Shown here: in pieces, positions 1 through 10,177 of the stretch
Layout: each line of letters starts with the position of its first letter
Position numbering within the stretch: position 1 is the first letter of the stretch
Origin: Knoxdaviesia capensis
Lineage: Eukaryota; Ascomycota; Sordariomycetes; Microascales; Gondwanamycetaceae
Length of the DNA: 64,000 nucleotides
Reading direction: 5' to 3'
Assembly: GCA_001510575.1 (NCBI GenBank)
Contig: LNGK01000005.1
Span: forward strand, 1,158,466-1,222,465
Notes under the pieces: generated by a model
Told to the model about the DNA's origin: nothing
The model's input: the letters and a program-made list of their open reading frames with translations, nothing else
The model's database searches: none
Program-made: the position numbers and the translations under genes

Positions 1-1619
1 CAGCTTGCACAAAAAATGAGCTGTGCCAGAGCTCCTTCGTTCTCCTCAGTTTTTTTTTTTCCCTTTTTGTGCCCTGATCATTTCATATTTCCACCCATCT
101 CCGGTCCTCTCTCTCTCTTTTTCTTCCTTTCCTTTTTTCTTCCTCCTTCATACCACTTTTCTCCATTTTCCTCACACCCCCCCTTTTTCTTCTGCTACCA
201 CCTTTCCACCCTCTCTTATCCCTGGTTTCTTCGTTAAAACTCCCTTTTCTATTCTTCGGTTTATCTTTCAACCCAAGAATTCCCATACCCCCCCCTTCTT
301 CCAATCCCTGGCCCTGTCCAGCTTCTTTCTCCCCCTCCCTCTTCTCTCTCCCTCATTGGAGCGAACTTGGAAGAGGCCTAAAGTATCTTTCTCTTGGTTT
401 TGAAGTGTCAAAACCTCTCTTACCCCCAGATCACTCGTTTCTCGTTTTTTCCCCCTTCGTCATTTTTTTTCCTGGTGACGGATACAACTTCAAATCTCGA
501 GATCTCGACTTTGTTTCCTTGGGACAACCTCGCAAACTTCCCCTTTTTGTTGATTCAAAATTCGGTCTCCTCGCCAATTACTCTCACCTCTTCGATTCGA
601 ACTTAGTATACTCGACTCGATCATCCATCTCGCTTCCGAAACTTGTTTCCAGCAAAAATCAACCCAGTCGACAGCCTTTTAACCATTGAAGACTGACTCG
701 ACGTAACGACTCTTTAACCCCTTCAACGCCACTTTCTCCGAACTTAAACTTTCGTCGACCTTTTCACCGTCCTCGAACGTTTACTACTTCCCTTCTTCTT
801 CTTTTTCTTCTCTCTCTCGCCCCGTTCTTGCCGTGTCTCAACGTGTAGCTCCGAGCCGCCCAGAACCGACGAAACTCCCCCAGAGCCGACCTCCGATTCC
901 GAAGAAACAATCCTCGGCATCTCCAAGTCTTACGCTTCTCCTAACCAACTCCACCACATCGAACGTCTCCGAATCGAATATCGATAGCCTCACGTTTGCG
1001 ACGAGCCGTCTTTTTTGCTCTCTGTCAACCATAGCCACCACCTCGAATCCTCTCTCTTTTACTGGATGAGAAGTGCGTGGTTTGACCGAGACATCTGCAC
1101 CTCGCCCTTTGGAGATACTGTTGGCCGCTTTTACGACCAAGAGTGCTTCTCCCTTGCCGAGTGTGCATCCACCACTCATTAAACGTATGTCTCTCTCTCC
1201 ATCGCTTCTCCCCACTCCCGCCTCCCTCTTTGGCCATCGTCTTTTTTGGGGGTCTTCTCTTTTCCCTCCTTCCCCTTCATGTCTTTCCCGAAAGGTTTTG
1301 CAAACGCAGCAGAACTAGAACTTGCCTGGCCCTGTGGGATTCACTAAGCGGTGAATGGGTCTCTTTTTGGTCCCTGTTACTCCTTGCATTCTCACCCACC
1401 TTCCTGTTCTTGTTATATCCAAGATTCATCCAGGTGTTTTTTTGGTGGACTATTTGTTTTCTTTTTCTCTTCATTCCTGGTTTTCAAACATGAACTTTTC
1501 ATTAACTTGGTTTTTTTTTTTTCACTTCTTTCCCACACACTTTTAGGTCGCTTCTTGCTCTGAAACAAGAATCCTCCTATCATACATAATCCTTTCTCAA
1601 CTTTCGATTTTGGCCTACC
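1..1619 (+). other. Pyrimidine-rich 5' leader/promoter of the forkhead gene
   Basis: No convincing coding region. The + strand is strongly C/T-rich, with long T and CT runs, as is common upstream of regulator genes in filamentous ascomycetes. A possible leader intron runs from GTATGT at 1185 to TTTTAG ending at 1546, with a TTAAC branch-like site near 1500. The second leader exon would then end at the forkhead ATG. Transcription of this stretch is inferred. Confidence 0.5.
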
Positions 1620-4253
1620 ATGGCTAACCCCAATCAGGCTCATCTAGCCTCAATGGATGATCCGTCTCGACTAGACGTCCTCAGCCACATGTTTAACAAC
1701 ACCACCCCCACCATGTCTGCCATGCAGCCTCAACAAATCGATCATCAGATGCTTCAGCAGCATGGCCTTCATGCTCATCCCCAGCAGCAACATCCTCAGC
1801 TCGTTGGTCAGCACCAAATGCAGCAGCAGTCTCTCCGGAGACCTCTCCAAGCTGCTAGCACTAACATTCTTTTCGGCAACTCGATGCAACCGTCGGGTCT
1901 CATGGCTTCGCCTCACAAGCTCCAGTCAAGCTCGGGCCCTATGATGGGCGTTTTTAACAAGAAGCCCCCTCGCCCTTCCGAGCTCCAGAACTCGGCCATG
2001 GCTCCGCCCCCCTATCGCCCGAATCACACCGATTCCATTGCGAAGAAGCCGTACATGTCTAACTTCAAGACCGGCCCGCAGAAACCCATCACCGACTTGG
2101 CTGGTAAGGAGAACGTCCAGCCCACCATCTATCCGGCCCCGCCCGCCTTCAGTATCACCGTTGAGAGCTTCTTCCCTCAGGGCAATAACAACAACAATAA
2201 TGCCAATCGGAACAACCTGCATGCTCGATCGGCCAACCCCAACCGCGCGCTTCTTGATGCCGCTCCCATCCGTGACTCGCGTCCAGCCAAGAAGGCAAAG
2301 ACGTCTGCAGCCAAGGCTTCGGCGGCCAAGACCTCGCCCTCCAGTATTCCCCTCGACGACTCCGAGCGCATCACCGTCCCCGCCTATGGCCACTTCCCCC
2401 CCATTGTTGATGACGGCGTCAAGCCTGGTCACAGCTACGCTCAGCTTATTGGCATGGCCATCATTCGTTCTCCCCAACACCGCCTTTCGTTGGCTCAGAT
2501 CTACAAGTGGATATCGGACACCTATTCATTCTACAAGTCAAACGAAACTGGCTGGCAAAACAGCATTCGCCATAACCTCAGCCTGCACAAAGCCTTTTAC
2601 AAGTTTGGCCGCCCCAAGGATGACCCGGGCAAGGGCCACTACTGGGGTATTATTCAAGGCATGGAATACCAGTTTATTAGAGATAAGCCGGTCCGGAAGA
2701 TCCTCTCGGGAGACCAGCATGTCCCCGTTATGTCTTCCCGCCTGGAACCTGCCATGCAACTCACCATGTCGGCCTCTTCGATGCAGGAGCAGCCCCAGCA
2801 ACGCCAATCGCGCCAACACCACGAGAAGCAGCTGGGCCATCAGCCCATCCCCGCCACTTCAGTGGCCGACTCTGATGCTCCGTCTTCTCTTCCCATGTCG
2901 GGACTGGGCGATTTCATCAGCCTTCCGCCTCTCCCGGCCTCGCACCCTCTGGCCCAGCCTGGCATGTCTCTCGGCCCGGATATCTCGTCGGATGCCACCA
3001 TCCCCATTTCCGACATGAACAACGCCGATGATGGTCTGGACAACAAGCAGCAGCAGCAGCTCCAGCAGCAAGGTGTGGCGGATACCGAAGGAGTCTTGGA
3101 GCCTTCTCTGTATTCGCCGCTTCCCGCTGCCCTGCACTCATCGCCCCCGATTCCTCGCCATATCCCGGCCTCGGCCCGTGGCACCCCTCCGCCCTTGGGT
3201 CGCGTCGCCTCATCGTCCATCTCGCGCTCGAACAAGCGCAGATTCGCCTCATTGGATGACAGTGGATACATCTCGTCGCTGGATTCGTCGGCCATGCGCG
3301 ACAACAAGTTGCCCTTCCTGACTTCGGAGGCTGACAGACACCGCCACAAGCGCGGCACTGCTGAGGCCGAGATTGCTCGCCTCCGCCGGTCCCCCTTGGA
3401 TAGCCCGACTAAGGTTCGCCCCTCCAAGGCCGGACTTGTCCCGCCCCCTTCATCGTCGCCCGCCCGGGCTCACCCGGCTCCGATGCTCATGCCCCTCACT
3501 CCTGCGACCAAGCTGAACAAGCCCATTGCTCCCAAGGCTCCGGCGTCAGTTTCCCCCAACACCAACCTGCGTCAGCTGCGGGACAAGGTGCATAGCATGC
3601 TCCAAACCCCGACTGCCAGAATCAACGGTGTGTTTGCAGAGGAGTTTAGCCCGTTCGGCTTCGGTGATTTCAGCGATACGTCGCTCCTAAGTGCCGGCGG
3701 ATTTGATATCTTCCAAGACTCGAGCCTCATTGAAGACGTGTTCGCCACTTCCGGTGCTGCCGCCAACAACGGCTCCCCGGTGAAGCGGTCGGTTAAGCGC
3801 AGCCGCTTGGACCGGAGCCAGTCGACCAGTGCTCTGGGCAACATTACGGGAAACCGCTCGCACGAGGGTATTCCTTTGGTCAAGATCTGGGAGGATTCGT
3901 GCGACATTGGCCTGGATACCCCCAGCCGGTCGTTCCTGTCGATGCCCATGTCGCCGTCCAAGCTCTTTGCTACGACTCCGACCCGCCAGCAGCCCTCGGC
4001 CATGCTGGGTAAGGCCCTGCACGGTGCCGCCATCCACGGCCTTCACGAGTCGCAGGAGAACATTGATCCCATGACTTCCAACTCTGATTGGCCCGCGATG
4101 CAGTTTGATGCGTCCGAGTTCATGGTTCACGAGTCAACCGGCAGCTTTGACGACAGCCTTGACATGCTGGGCGGATTCCGCAAGATTGGCAGTTCTACCA
4201 CGGATGGTAAGGCCAAGCCCGGTCTGAACCGGGCCGCCTCCTCGATGATTTAA
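1620..4253 (+). CDS. Forkhead transcription factor (HCM1/Sep1-like)
   Basis: A single-exon gene for an 877-residue protein. The forkhead (winged-helix) DNA-binding domain lies at about residues 268-359. It shows the family landmarks: HSYAQLIGMAI, the recognition-helix stretch GWQNSIRHNLSLHKAF, and GKGHYW. The N-terminal third is rich in Gln, His and Asn and the long C-terminal half is Ser/Pro-rich, so both are probably disordered. No FHA domain is visible, which favours the HCM1/Sep1 type of cell-cycle forkhead over the FKH1/FKH2 type. A KEN motif at residues 163-165 (AGKENVQP) and many SP/TP sites, such as SPLDSPTK and LQTPTAR, suggest CDK control and APC/C turnover; that is inference. The ATG at 1620 follows CTACC and is the first in-frame start. 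The protein should act in the nucleus. Family assignment is firm, orthology moderate. Confidence 0.93.
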   Translation: MANPNQAHLASMDDPSRLDVLSHMFNNTTPTMSAMQPQQIDHQMLQQHGLHAHPQQQHPQLVGQHQMQQQSLRRPLQAASTNILFGNSMQPSGLMASPHKLQSSSGPMMGVFNKKPPRPSELQNSAMAPPPYRPNHTDSIAKKPYMSNFKTGPQKPITDLAGKENVQPTIYPAPPAFSITVESFFPQGNNNNNNANRNNLHARSANPNRALLDAAPIRDSRPAKKAKTSAAKASAAKTSPSSIPLDDSERITVPAYGHFPPIVDDGVKPGHSYAQLIGMAIIRSPQHRLSLAQIYKWISDTYSFYKSNETGWQNSIRHNLSLHKAFYKFGRPKDDPGKGHYWGIIQGMEYQFIRDKPVRKILSGDQHVPVMSSRLEPAMQLTMSASSMQEQPQQRQSRQHHEKQLGHQPIPATSVADSDAPSSLPMSGLGDFISLPPLPASHPLAQPGMSLGPDISSDATIPISDMNNADDGLDNKQQQQLQQQGVADTEGVLEPSLYSPLPAALHSSPPIPRHIPASARGTPPPLGRVASSSISRSNKRRFASLDDSGYISSLDSSAMRDNKLPFLTSEADRHRHKRGTAEAEIARLRRSPLDSPTKVRPSKAGLVPPPSSSPARAHPAPMLMPLTPATKLNKPIAPKAPASVSPNTNLRQLRDKVHSMLQTPTARINGVFAEEFSPFGFGDFSDTSLLSAGGFDIFQDSSLIEDVFATSGAAANNGSPVKRSVKRSRLDRSQSTSALGNITGNRSHEGIPLVKIWEDSCDIGLDTPSRSFLSMPMSPSKLFATTPTRQQPSAMLGKALHGAAIHGLHESQENIDPMTSNSDWPAMQFDASEFMVHESTGSFDDSLDMLGGFRKIGSSTTDGKAKPGLNRAASSMI

Positions 4254-4951
4254 AGAGTCTCGGACTCTTTTGTTCTCCTTTCCTTGCCTCATCTTTTTTT
4301 TTTCTAATGATCACCATGATATCATGAGTTGCATCCACCGCTCCCTCTCTTTTTCACGGGACATGATCTTGCATGAGGCACTGAAAGAAAGCACCACAGC
4401 TGTGCACCAAGACTCTTGGGTCTTGTTTTTCTCGGTTCAACTCCTCGGGTTTGAACATTCGAGGAAATCCCCTCTCCGAAGCTTTCGGAATTTAATAAAC
4501 GGTGGCCACAACGTCTTCTTCAATTCCCCTCTCTTCCACGCCCTCTTTCCCCTCTCACCTAACGACGCACAGCACGCCCTCAACTCTCTCTCTCTCCCGC
4601 GACACAATTTCCGGGATACAAAACCGTATCACCGGCTCTAATCACCTCCACTCCTCCTCCTCCTCCTTTTTTACATGATTATGATGATTACGACACTTGG
4701 CACACGTTTGTCTATGCGCGAAGACTTTCTTTTCTTTGTTTTTTCTCGAAGAAGTTTACTGAAGGGATGGGAGGATCTTGTTTTTTGGAGCATGAGTTTG
4801 TTTTTATCGGGGTTTTCTCGTGGTTGTTTCGTGGTCTTGCTTTTTCTTCGTTCTTCGTTTATCGTTCCTTCATGGGTTTTGCCTTTTTATCACAAGCTTT
4901 TTTTTCTTCTGATTTTTTTCTTGCTTGTTCTCCTTTGCATGCCGCGTATTC

Positions 4952-4952
<1 letters not shown>

Positions 4953-4982
<30 letters not shown>
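4953..4982 (+). repeat. (TG)n microsatellite
   Basis: About 15 uninterrupted TG units followed by a run of T, in non-coding DNA downstream of the forkhead gene. Confidence 0.95.
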
Positions 4983-4986
<4 letters not shown>

Positions 4987-6033
4987 TTTTTGGTATGTTC
5001 TCTATGCTTGCGTACCTATCTATGTGTGAGTGAGTGTGTTATTTTGGGATATGTCTACTTACCTGTTCGTTCTCTTTGGATACTGTTGTGGAACCTAGGT
5101 AGGTTGTGGAGGCTCTTTGTATCTTCTTGGTATAACTGTTTTTTTCTTGTCCATGGAATGTCAGCGTTTTCTCTCTCTAAACGCAAGTTAGGGTGATCTT
5201 TCCACGTGCGTGAGAGTGTGTGTGAACTCGTGTGGTTTGAATATCTCGCCCTGATAGAGGTGTGGGAGTCTGTTGTCCGCTTCTCTCTGCGTATATTTGT
5301 TCCCGCCCCTTTCATTTGGACTCGTTCTCTCCCTTTGGAACACTCTTGGGGGGCTTGGTGGAGAATGGCTGCGGATCTTCTAGTGACTCCCAGCACGAGA
5401 GCCGGAGATAGATCTCTCTGCAAGACCCAAGACCGAGCTCCGTTTCCATATGTGCAAGGCTGGGTCATGTGAGGAACCCTCGGCAGTCGGTTTTCCCTTC
5501 GTCATTGTCTGGATCTCTTTCTTTTTCTTTTGCCGGTGGCCTCTCTCGTTTCTTGGGTACAGCCAGCAGCTGACCAAACAGTCCATCGCGAAGTTGTGTG
5601 GAATCAAACGGAAGATGTCCAAAAGTCCGGATGGGGCTGGAGAAAGTGGGTAATATCGTATCCTGTATTCCCTCATCTCAATGAAATTCCCCTCCGGCCG
5701 GCGGTGTTCTTTGTTTTTAGCATTGTGATGGAGTTAAGATTCTTTTTTGGGGCTGCGGGTGGTTTTGAGAAGCAAATGCATGTTCCACCCTCTTCTCTTC
5801 ACGGCTTCGTCACTTCGTCACCAGGCATGAACCCAGCCCTACGGAGGCCAAGTAAGGCCCGGGAGCCTTCACTGGTCTTGTTGGGTTGTTGTTGTTGTTG
5901 TTGTTGGGAGGAGCGGAAGGAGGCACGGGTTTGGGTTGGTTCTGGGCTCGTGTCCGTGGAGCCGAGCAACCGCCGGGTTGGATCTCGGGGGCAGGCAAGA
6001 CAGCGCGAGAGTTTGCATAGGAACATATCTCTT

Positions 6034-6076
6034 CCCCCCCCCCCCCCCCCCGGCCTCTCTCTCTCTCTCTCTCTCT
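6034..6076 (+). repeat. Poly-C tract followed by (CT)n
   Basis: Eighteen consecutive C residues, then GGC and about eleven CT units. It is a homopyrimidine stretch lying some 120 bases before the first coding-like codons of the hydrolase pseudogene. Confidence 0.95.
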
Positions 6077-6194
6077 TCTCATCACGCTCACCCACCCTCA
6101 TCCTCATTCTCGTTGATCTTCTTCTTCAATCCTTGCTCTCCCCTTTGAGGCTGTCCTCTCGCTCTTTCCCTTGATCTTCCTATTTCCACCACCC

Positions 6195-7474
6195 ACGATA
6201 CTCTCGTCCAGCAACCTCCTGGCCGCGCTGGTGGCCGCCGGCCTCCTGCAGACGGTGGCGGCGACCGCCTGCACGCCGCCGAAGACGAACTACCCGCCGA
6301 ACGCCAACTGCAGCGAGTTCATCGTGCCGGTGGCCATCACCTCCGAGAACGTGCAGTTTAACTTCCCGGACCGGAAGACCGACTACGCGCTGCAGGACTT
6401 CCTGACGTACGTGGCCACGCGGTCCTCGGCCAACTTCCCCAGCCGGGCCATCGGGACCAAGGTTCGAGACAGACCGGTACTACCTCGTCGCCTCCTTCTG
6501 TGTGCCCAAGGCCCAGCCCAAGCCCACGCGCGGCAGGAAGAGCATCATCCTCGCCACCCACGGCATCGGCCAGGCCCGCTCGCACTGGAACTCGCCCCAC
6601 GAGCCCGAGAACTCCAACTTCGTGCAGCACGCTGTTGACAAGGGCTATGCCGTGTGGTTGGTTCTACGACCGTCTCCCGGCATAGGCGAGTCGGAGAAAG
6701 TGAGCGTTTCCCCTGATTCCTCCCGCTCCTCCCGATCACCTCCTCTCCTGGTAGAGACACCGAGGTTGCTAGCCACTGCCGCAACGTCATAGCATCTCCG
6801 GCGTCCCCAACTAGCTCCGCCGCCAGAAGGTCATTGTTGTCGAGCTCGCCAAGCTGGTCAAGGCCGGCAAGTACACCGGCTCGTACGGCGCTCTCGGCAA
6901 GCCGGCCCTGATGGGCTGCTCGTTCGGCTCGGACATCGCCCACTTTACCATCGCTGGCAAGCTCGATGAGGGATACCTGACCTGGGTCGATGACATCGCG
7001 CAGGTCAACACGTGAGATTCCATTTTCTCTCTCTCGTTCCCTCCCTCGTCCTTTGTTTCTCCGAATCTCTCCGTCCGTAGCGAAAGGAACAACAGCAACT
7101 AACCAGCCTCAGTTCTCCTAATATACAGCTACTTCAAGTACCCCAGCTACGACCTGCCCACCAGCGAGTTCTGCGAGGAGCACAAGGAGGCCTTCGGCAC
7201 CGGCGAGTTCCTGACCCATCACCGACGGCGAGTTCGACGCCGGCGGCTTCACCGGCTCGGCGCTGGCCATCGCCGGCAAGGCCAACTACATCATCTGCGA
7301 CGGCTAGTGCGAGGGCAACTTCGAGGAGCCCTCCCGCACCATCTTCCGCAACGCCAAGAGCTTCATCCCTTACCTCCACCCTGGCTCCAGCCACAACTTC
7401 AACTTCCTCTTCACCGCCACCGGCGCCTACTCCGTCATCACCGACTTCCTGGCCACGTCCGGCCTGTATAGCTG
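6195..7474 (+). pseudogene. Decayed secreted alpha/beta-hydrolase (lipase/esterase-like)
   Basis: Coding-like sequence of an extracellular alpha/beta-hydrolase with several lesions. The expected start codon is ACG (6195-6197) and no in-frame ATG precedes the signal-peptide-like stretch SNLLAALVAAGLLQTVAATA. The frame changes near 6461, between the ACC AAG codons and the FETDRYYLVASFCVP segment. It changes again locally at about 6655-6690, where WFYDRL and GIGESEK lie in different frames. A third change is near 7217, before ITDGEFDAGG. Two in-frame TAG codons interrupt conserved-looking text, after GVPN (about 6813) and after YIICDG (about 7305). Two candidate introns remain (GTGAGC...CATAG, about 6699-6791, and GTGAGA...ACAG, about 7012-7129). 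The nucleophile elbow is preserved as GCSFGS. Both stops could arise from CAG to TAG changes. Assembly errors could mimic part of this, but neighbouring genes are intact. Confidence 0.8.
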
Positions 7475-8258
7475 AGGGTATGTGGCAACCATAGAGTTCG
7501 GGGGGTGTAGATGAGCAGCAGGGGAGAGAGAGAGAAAGAGAGAGAGTGGTGAGAGGGCGCAAGGGTGTTAATGATATATACTACCATTACAACAAGACGG
7601 GGAAGGAGAGGGATCAAACGAAGAGAGAGGGAGATACTGATGAGGCTCTGGACATGTCAATGATATATATATACTGTTCTATATCGCAACCGGTGGAGAG
7701 AGAAGAGGTAAATCCTTTTTTTCTTCATTTGTCAATACCTTTTTTCTTTCCCCAGCCAGTCGGTCTTTTTGGGTTTTTTGGAAATTGTGCGGAGACGTCA
7801 ATCCTTTTTTCCCCTTTCTTTTTCCTTCCTCCTGTCACATACTTTGTTTGCTCATTTACCTTTCTTTCGTTGATATCTGTCTGTTCCTGTCCGTTTTGGG
7901 AGCTTAAATAGAGAAAATTACATTAACATTGACGAAATCACACTTTTCACAAGCTCTTGTGCTGCGTCGCCACTGTTTTGACTTGAAATCCCCGTTGTAT
8001 AATCCCTGCACCGGGGGCACCCCGGTCCGGCCCGGCCCCGATTTCGGGGTGGGTCCGGGCTCCTCTTTTTAGTGTCATTGTAGCTTGCTCACCACCCCGA
8101 ATGCTAGTAGACCGTGTTCGCGGTGTAAGAGACATAGGTCAGTCAAAGGGAAACGATTGCCATACAACTCTCATTACAAGAGCGTAGTTCTTCATTGGTT
8201 TCGGCATCAGCTCACCGCGTATGATTCCGGTACCGCCAACAATCTCTCAAAGTGTATA

Positions 8259-8272
8259 CCCTAACCCTAACC
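8259..8272 (+). repeat. Interstitial telomere-like repeat (CCCTAA)2CC
   Basis: Two perfect CCCTAA units plus CC, each side flanked within a few bases by the palindrome GTATAC. It lies between the hydrolase pseudogene and the 3' end of ATG101. Confidence 0.85.
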
Positions 8273-8817
8273 AGTATACATAGAACTTTTGCTGTGATTG
8301 AGGCCATTCTCACCTACAACAACAGCCTCATTCGGGCGTTTCAAGGTGTGTTTGACCGAACGACTACCACCCATGGTACTTATACCCATAGGTGGGTCTA
8401 TGAGCTTCGCTACGGGAACATGGGATAGAAACATCAGAGGACACAAAACGAGAAAAAGAAGTAGACAAATTTCACAGCACGCTGGCCGCTGTTGATTCAA
8501 TTGTGAGTACGCGAGGGTATCGTCTATTACAAGCATGAAAGAAATAAAAAAGAAACAAATCGCTTTTCTGGTGGATTGGAGCTGTATTTGCCATCTTGAC
8601 TGATGGCTCCTCGGGCCGTGGATGGCAACATCCACCAGCTCAGTCGGAAAAAGGAGAAGTTCCCCGTGTCTGTTGTAATTTTTGGGGGTCGGTGTCTGAG
8701 CTTTCGGTGATATGGCCGTCTGAGAAGTATTGTATGGGTGGAGGAGTCGAGAGAGTGGTATGGACAGGAGGAAGATGTCTGCAGTAGCGGGGGTGAGGAG
8801 GGTCTGCAGAGGTGTCA

Positions 8818-8841
8818 GGGGATGGGGGATGGGGGATGGGG
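8818..8841 (+). repeat. G-quadruplex-type GGGGGAT tandem repeat
   Basis: Four runs of 4-5 G separated by AT (G4-AT-G5-AT-G5-AT-G4). This fits a classical intramolecular G-quadruplex with two-base loops. Folding is inferred from the sequence only. Confidence 0.7.
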
Positions 8842-9208
8842 AAACAACCTGAGATGTTGCTCGGGAACGGTCTAGTCGAGACGGCCGTGTTGGCGGTGGC
8901 CACTTGAGATACTGGATCAGTGTAATCCATGAAGATGGCGGGAGTCGCAGAGGCAAGTAAAAAAGAAAAAAAAGCAAGACTTTATGGAGAGAGACATGAA
9001 TGATTATCCCAGAAAATCCGGGAGAAAGCCGTGAAGCCAACAGGCAGAAAATCCAAAAGAAGAAGCAAGAAGTGTATAATGAGCCAGAAAACAAGAACGC
9101 CGGTGAAGGTTTTTTTTATGTGAAAAAAAGAAGAGGTCGTAACAGATGGTCATTTCAGTCGTGACTGCCCGGGGCCGGCCGAGCACATTTTCTCTCGGAA
9201 GAGAGGCT

Positions 9209-10177
9209 TCAGTAAATGCTGGGGATTCCCATTCGAGTGGCCCAGCCGGTGTCGTTTTGGTTGACGTGTATTTGGTAGGGGAACGGGTTGCCGTTACTCT
9301 CGGTGATGGGCGGGATGTGGTCTCGGTTGTTGTTTGCGTAGGTGACTATCTTCTTGATCTCCTGCAGCAGAGAGCGGCCCATAGCCTGGCGGACTTTGGT
9401 GCGATCTGTGATGAGAAGAGCGGGGAATAATGTCAGTAAGTTGGCAGACAAGAGAGGACACGTCTATGATCTGCGCGGCGGCGCAAGAGTAGGAGGCGAC
9501 AGGCTTACCATTCTCGTTCCGCGGGTCGGCAATGGTAACCTTGACCACCCAGGACTCCCAGCACACATCGGTTTCGCGCATCAGCCAGTTGACTTTGCGG
9601 TTCTTCTCGAAGAACTGGACCTGCACCTGGCCACGTCCGCTACCGCTATTTCCACCCAGGCCGCCAGTGTTCCGCGCGCTGATGGAGACTCCGCCGGGGC
9701 CGCCCAGCGCCGGACTTAGCGCTCCGGTGTTCGACCCCCGGTATCCCGGCGTGCTGCCGACGCGGGCGGCATCCAATTGGCGCTCGAGCGCCTGGGCGCG
9801 CTGGTCGATCATGGTCTCGAGCTCTTCATCCTCGACGTAGGGGAGGGTCAGGTCCAGCACATCGCGGGTGCGCGGCACGACGGTGGGGAAGTATCGGTGG
9901 AAGAAGATGGTATGGAGGATTCCTGGGCGCAGCAAGGGAGGATATTGAGTTAGTATGGCTGACAGTGAGCGGAAGTGGTGGCTTGGGAAGGCTGGCGCAA
10001 AAGAAACGACTGGGGAGCTGAAGCTTTCCACTGGAAAGCAAAAAAGCGGGCAGCAGGGGCGGGGGGGTTGGCGGAAAGCAAAAAACACGAACCTTTCACC
10101 ACTTCCCGGACTGACGCCGGGTCGGCGAAAGCCTCCAGAATAAACTCTGGAGGGTTTCGGCGGTCGACCGGAGGCAT
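9209..10177 (-). CDS. ATG101: Autophagy-related protein 101 (HORMA-domain subunit)
   Basis: Three exons on the minus strand, complement(join(9209..9405,9509..9922,10093..10177)), give 231 residues. ATG101 is a HORMA-domain protein that partners ATG13 in the ATG1 kinase complex starting autophagosome formation. The N-terminus (PPEFILEAFADPASVREVVKG) joins across intron 1 to GILHTIFFHRYFPTV, then DVLDLTLPYVEDEELETMID, all typical of the family. The C-terminal KIVTYANNNRDHIPPITESN and NPFPYQI are also characteristic. A glycine/serine-rich insert at about residues 83-126 separates the coiled stretch from VQFFEKNRKVNW. Splice sites are AG|GTTCGT, AATG|GTAAGC and normal CAG acceptors. It diverges from PEX3 across a 1.36-kb promoter region. 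Confidence 0.93.

Larger units (their letters stand above)
4254..6170. other. Intergenic region with 3' UTR of the forkhead gene and microsatellites
   Basis: No recognisable gene. It holds a (TG)15 run at 4953-4982, a TTG-repeat run at about 5886-5906, an 18-base C run at 6034-6051 and a CT repeat at 6055-6076. The last two lie directly upstream of the hydrolase pseudogene. The first few hundred bases are presumably the forkhead 3' UTR. Confidence 0.5.
7475..9208. other. Intergenic region with telomere-like repeat and G-rich tandem repeat
   Basis: No supported gene. A GC-rich patch with hairpin potential lies at about 8005-8070. Two perfect CCCTAA units sit at 8259-8272 and a four-run G-tract repeat at 8818-8841. 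A 275-codon minus-strand open frame here (8267-9094) lacks codon bias and recognisable motifs and is not annotated. Confidence 0.5.

Noticed and set aside
2038..3018. 326-codon frame inside the forkhead gene
   Set aside because: Arg/Pro/Ser-rich +1 shadow of the forkhead coding sequence.
6171..6638. Functional 155-codon secreted protein
   Set aside because: The frame starts at TTG, leaves the hydrolase frame near 6461 and ends in Arg/Ala-rich shadow text. The hydrolase continues in other frames.
8005..8070. GC-rich hairpin resembling a tRNA or structured RNA
   Set aside because: It lacks box A and box B and cannot form a cloverleaf. Only a simple GC-rich stem is visible.
8259..8272. Chromosome end or telomere
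   Set aside because: Only two repeat units with ordinary genes on both sides, so not a terminal array.
8267..9094. 275-codon minus-strand open frame
   Set aside because: No domain, poor codon bias, low-complexity Pro/Leu-rich text, and it overlaps the telomere-like and G-rich repeats. Probably chance.
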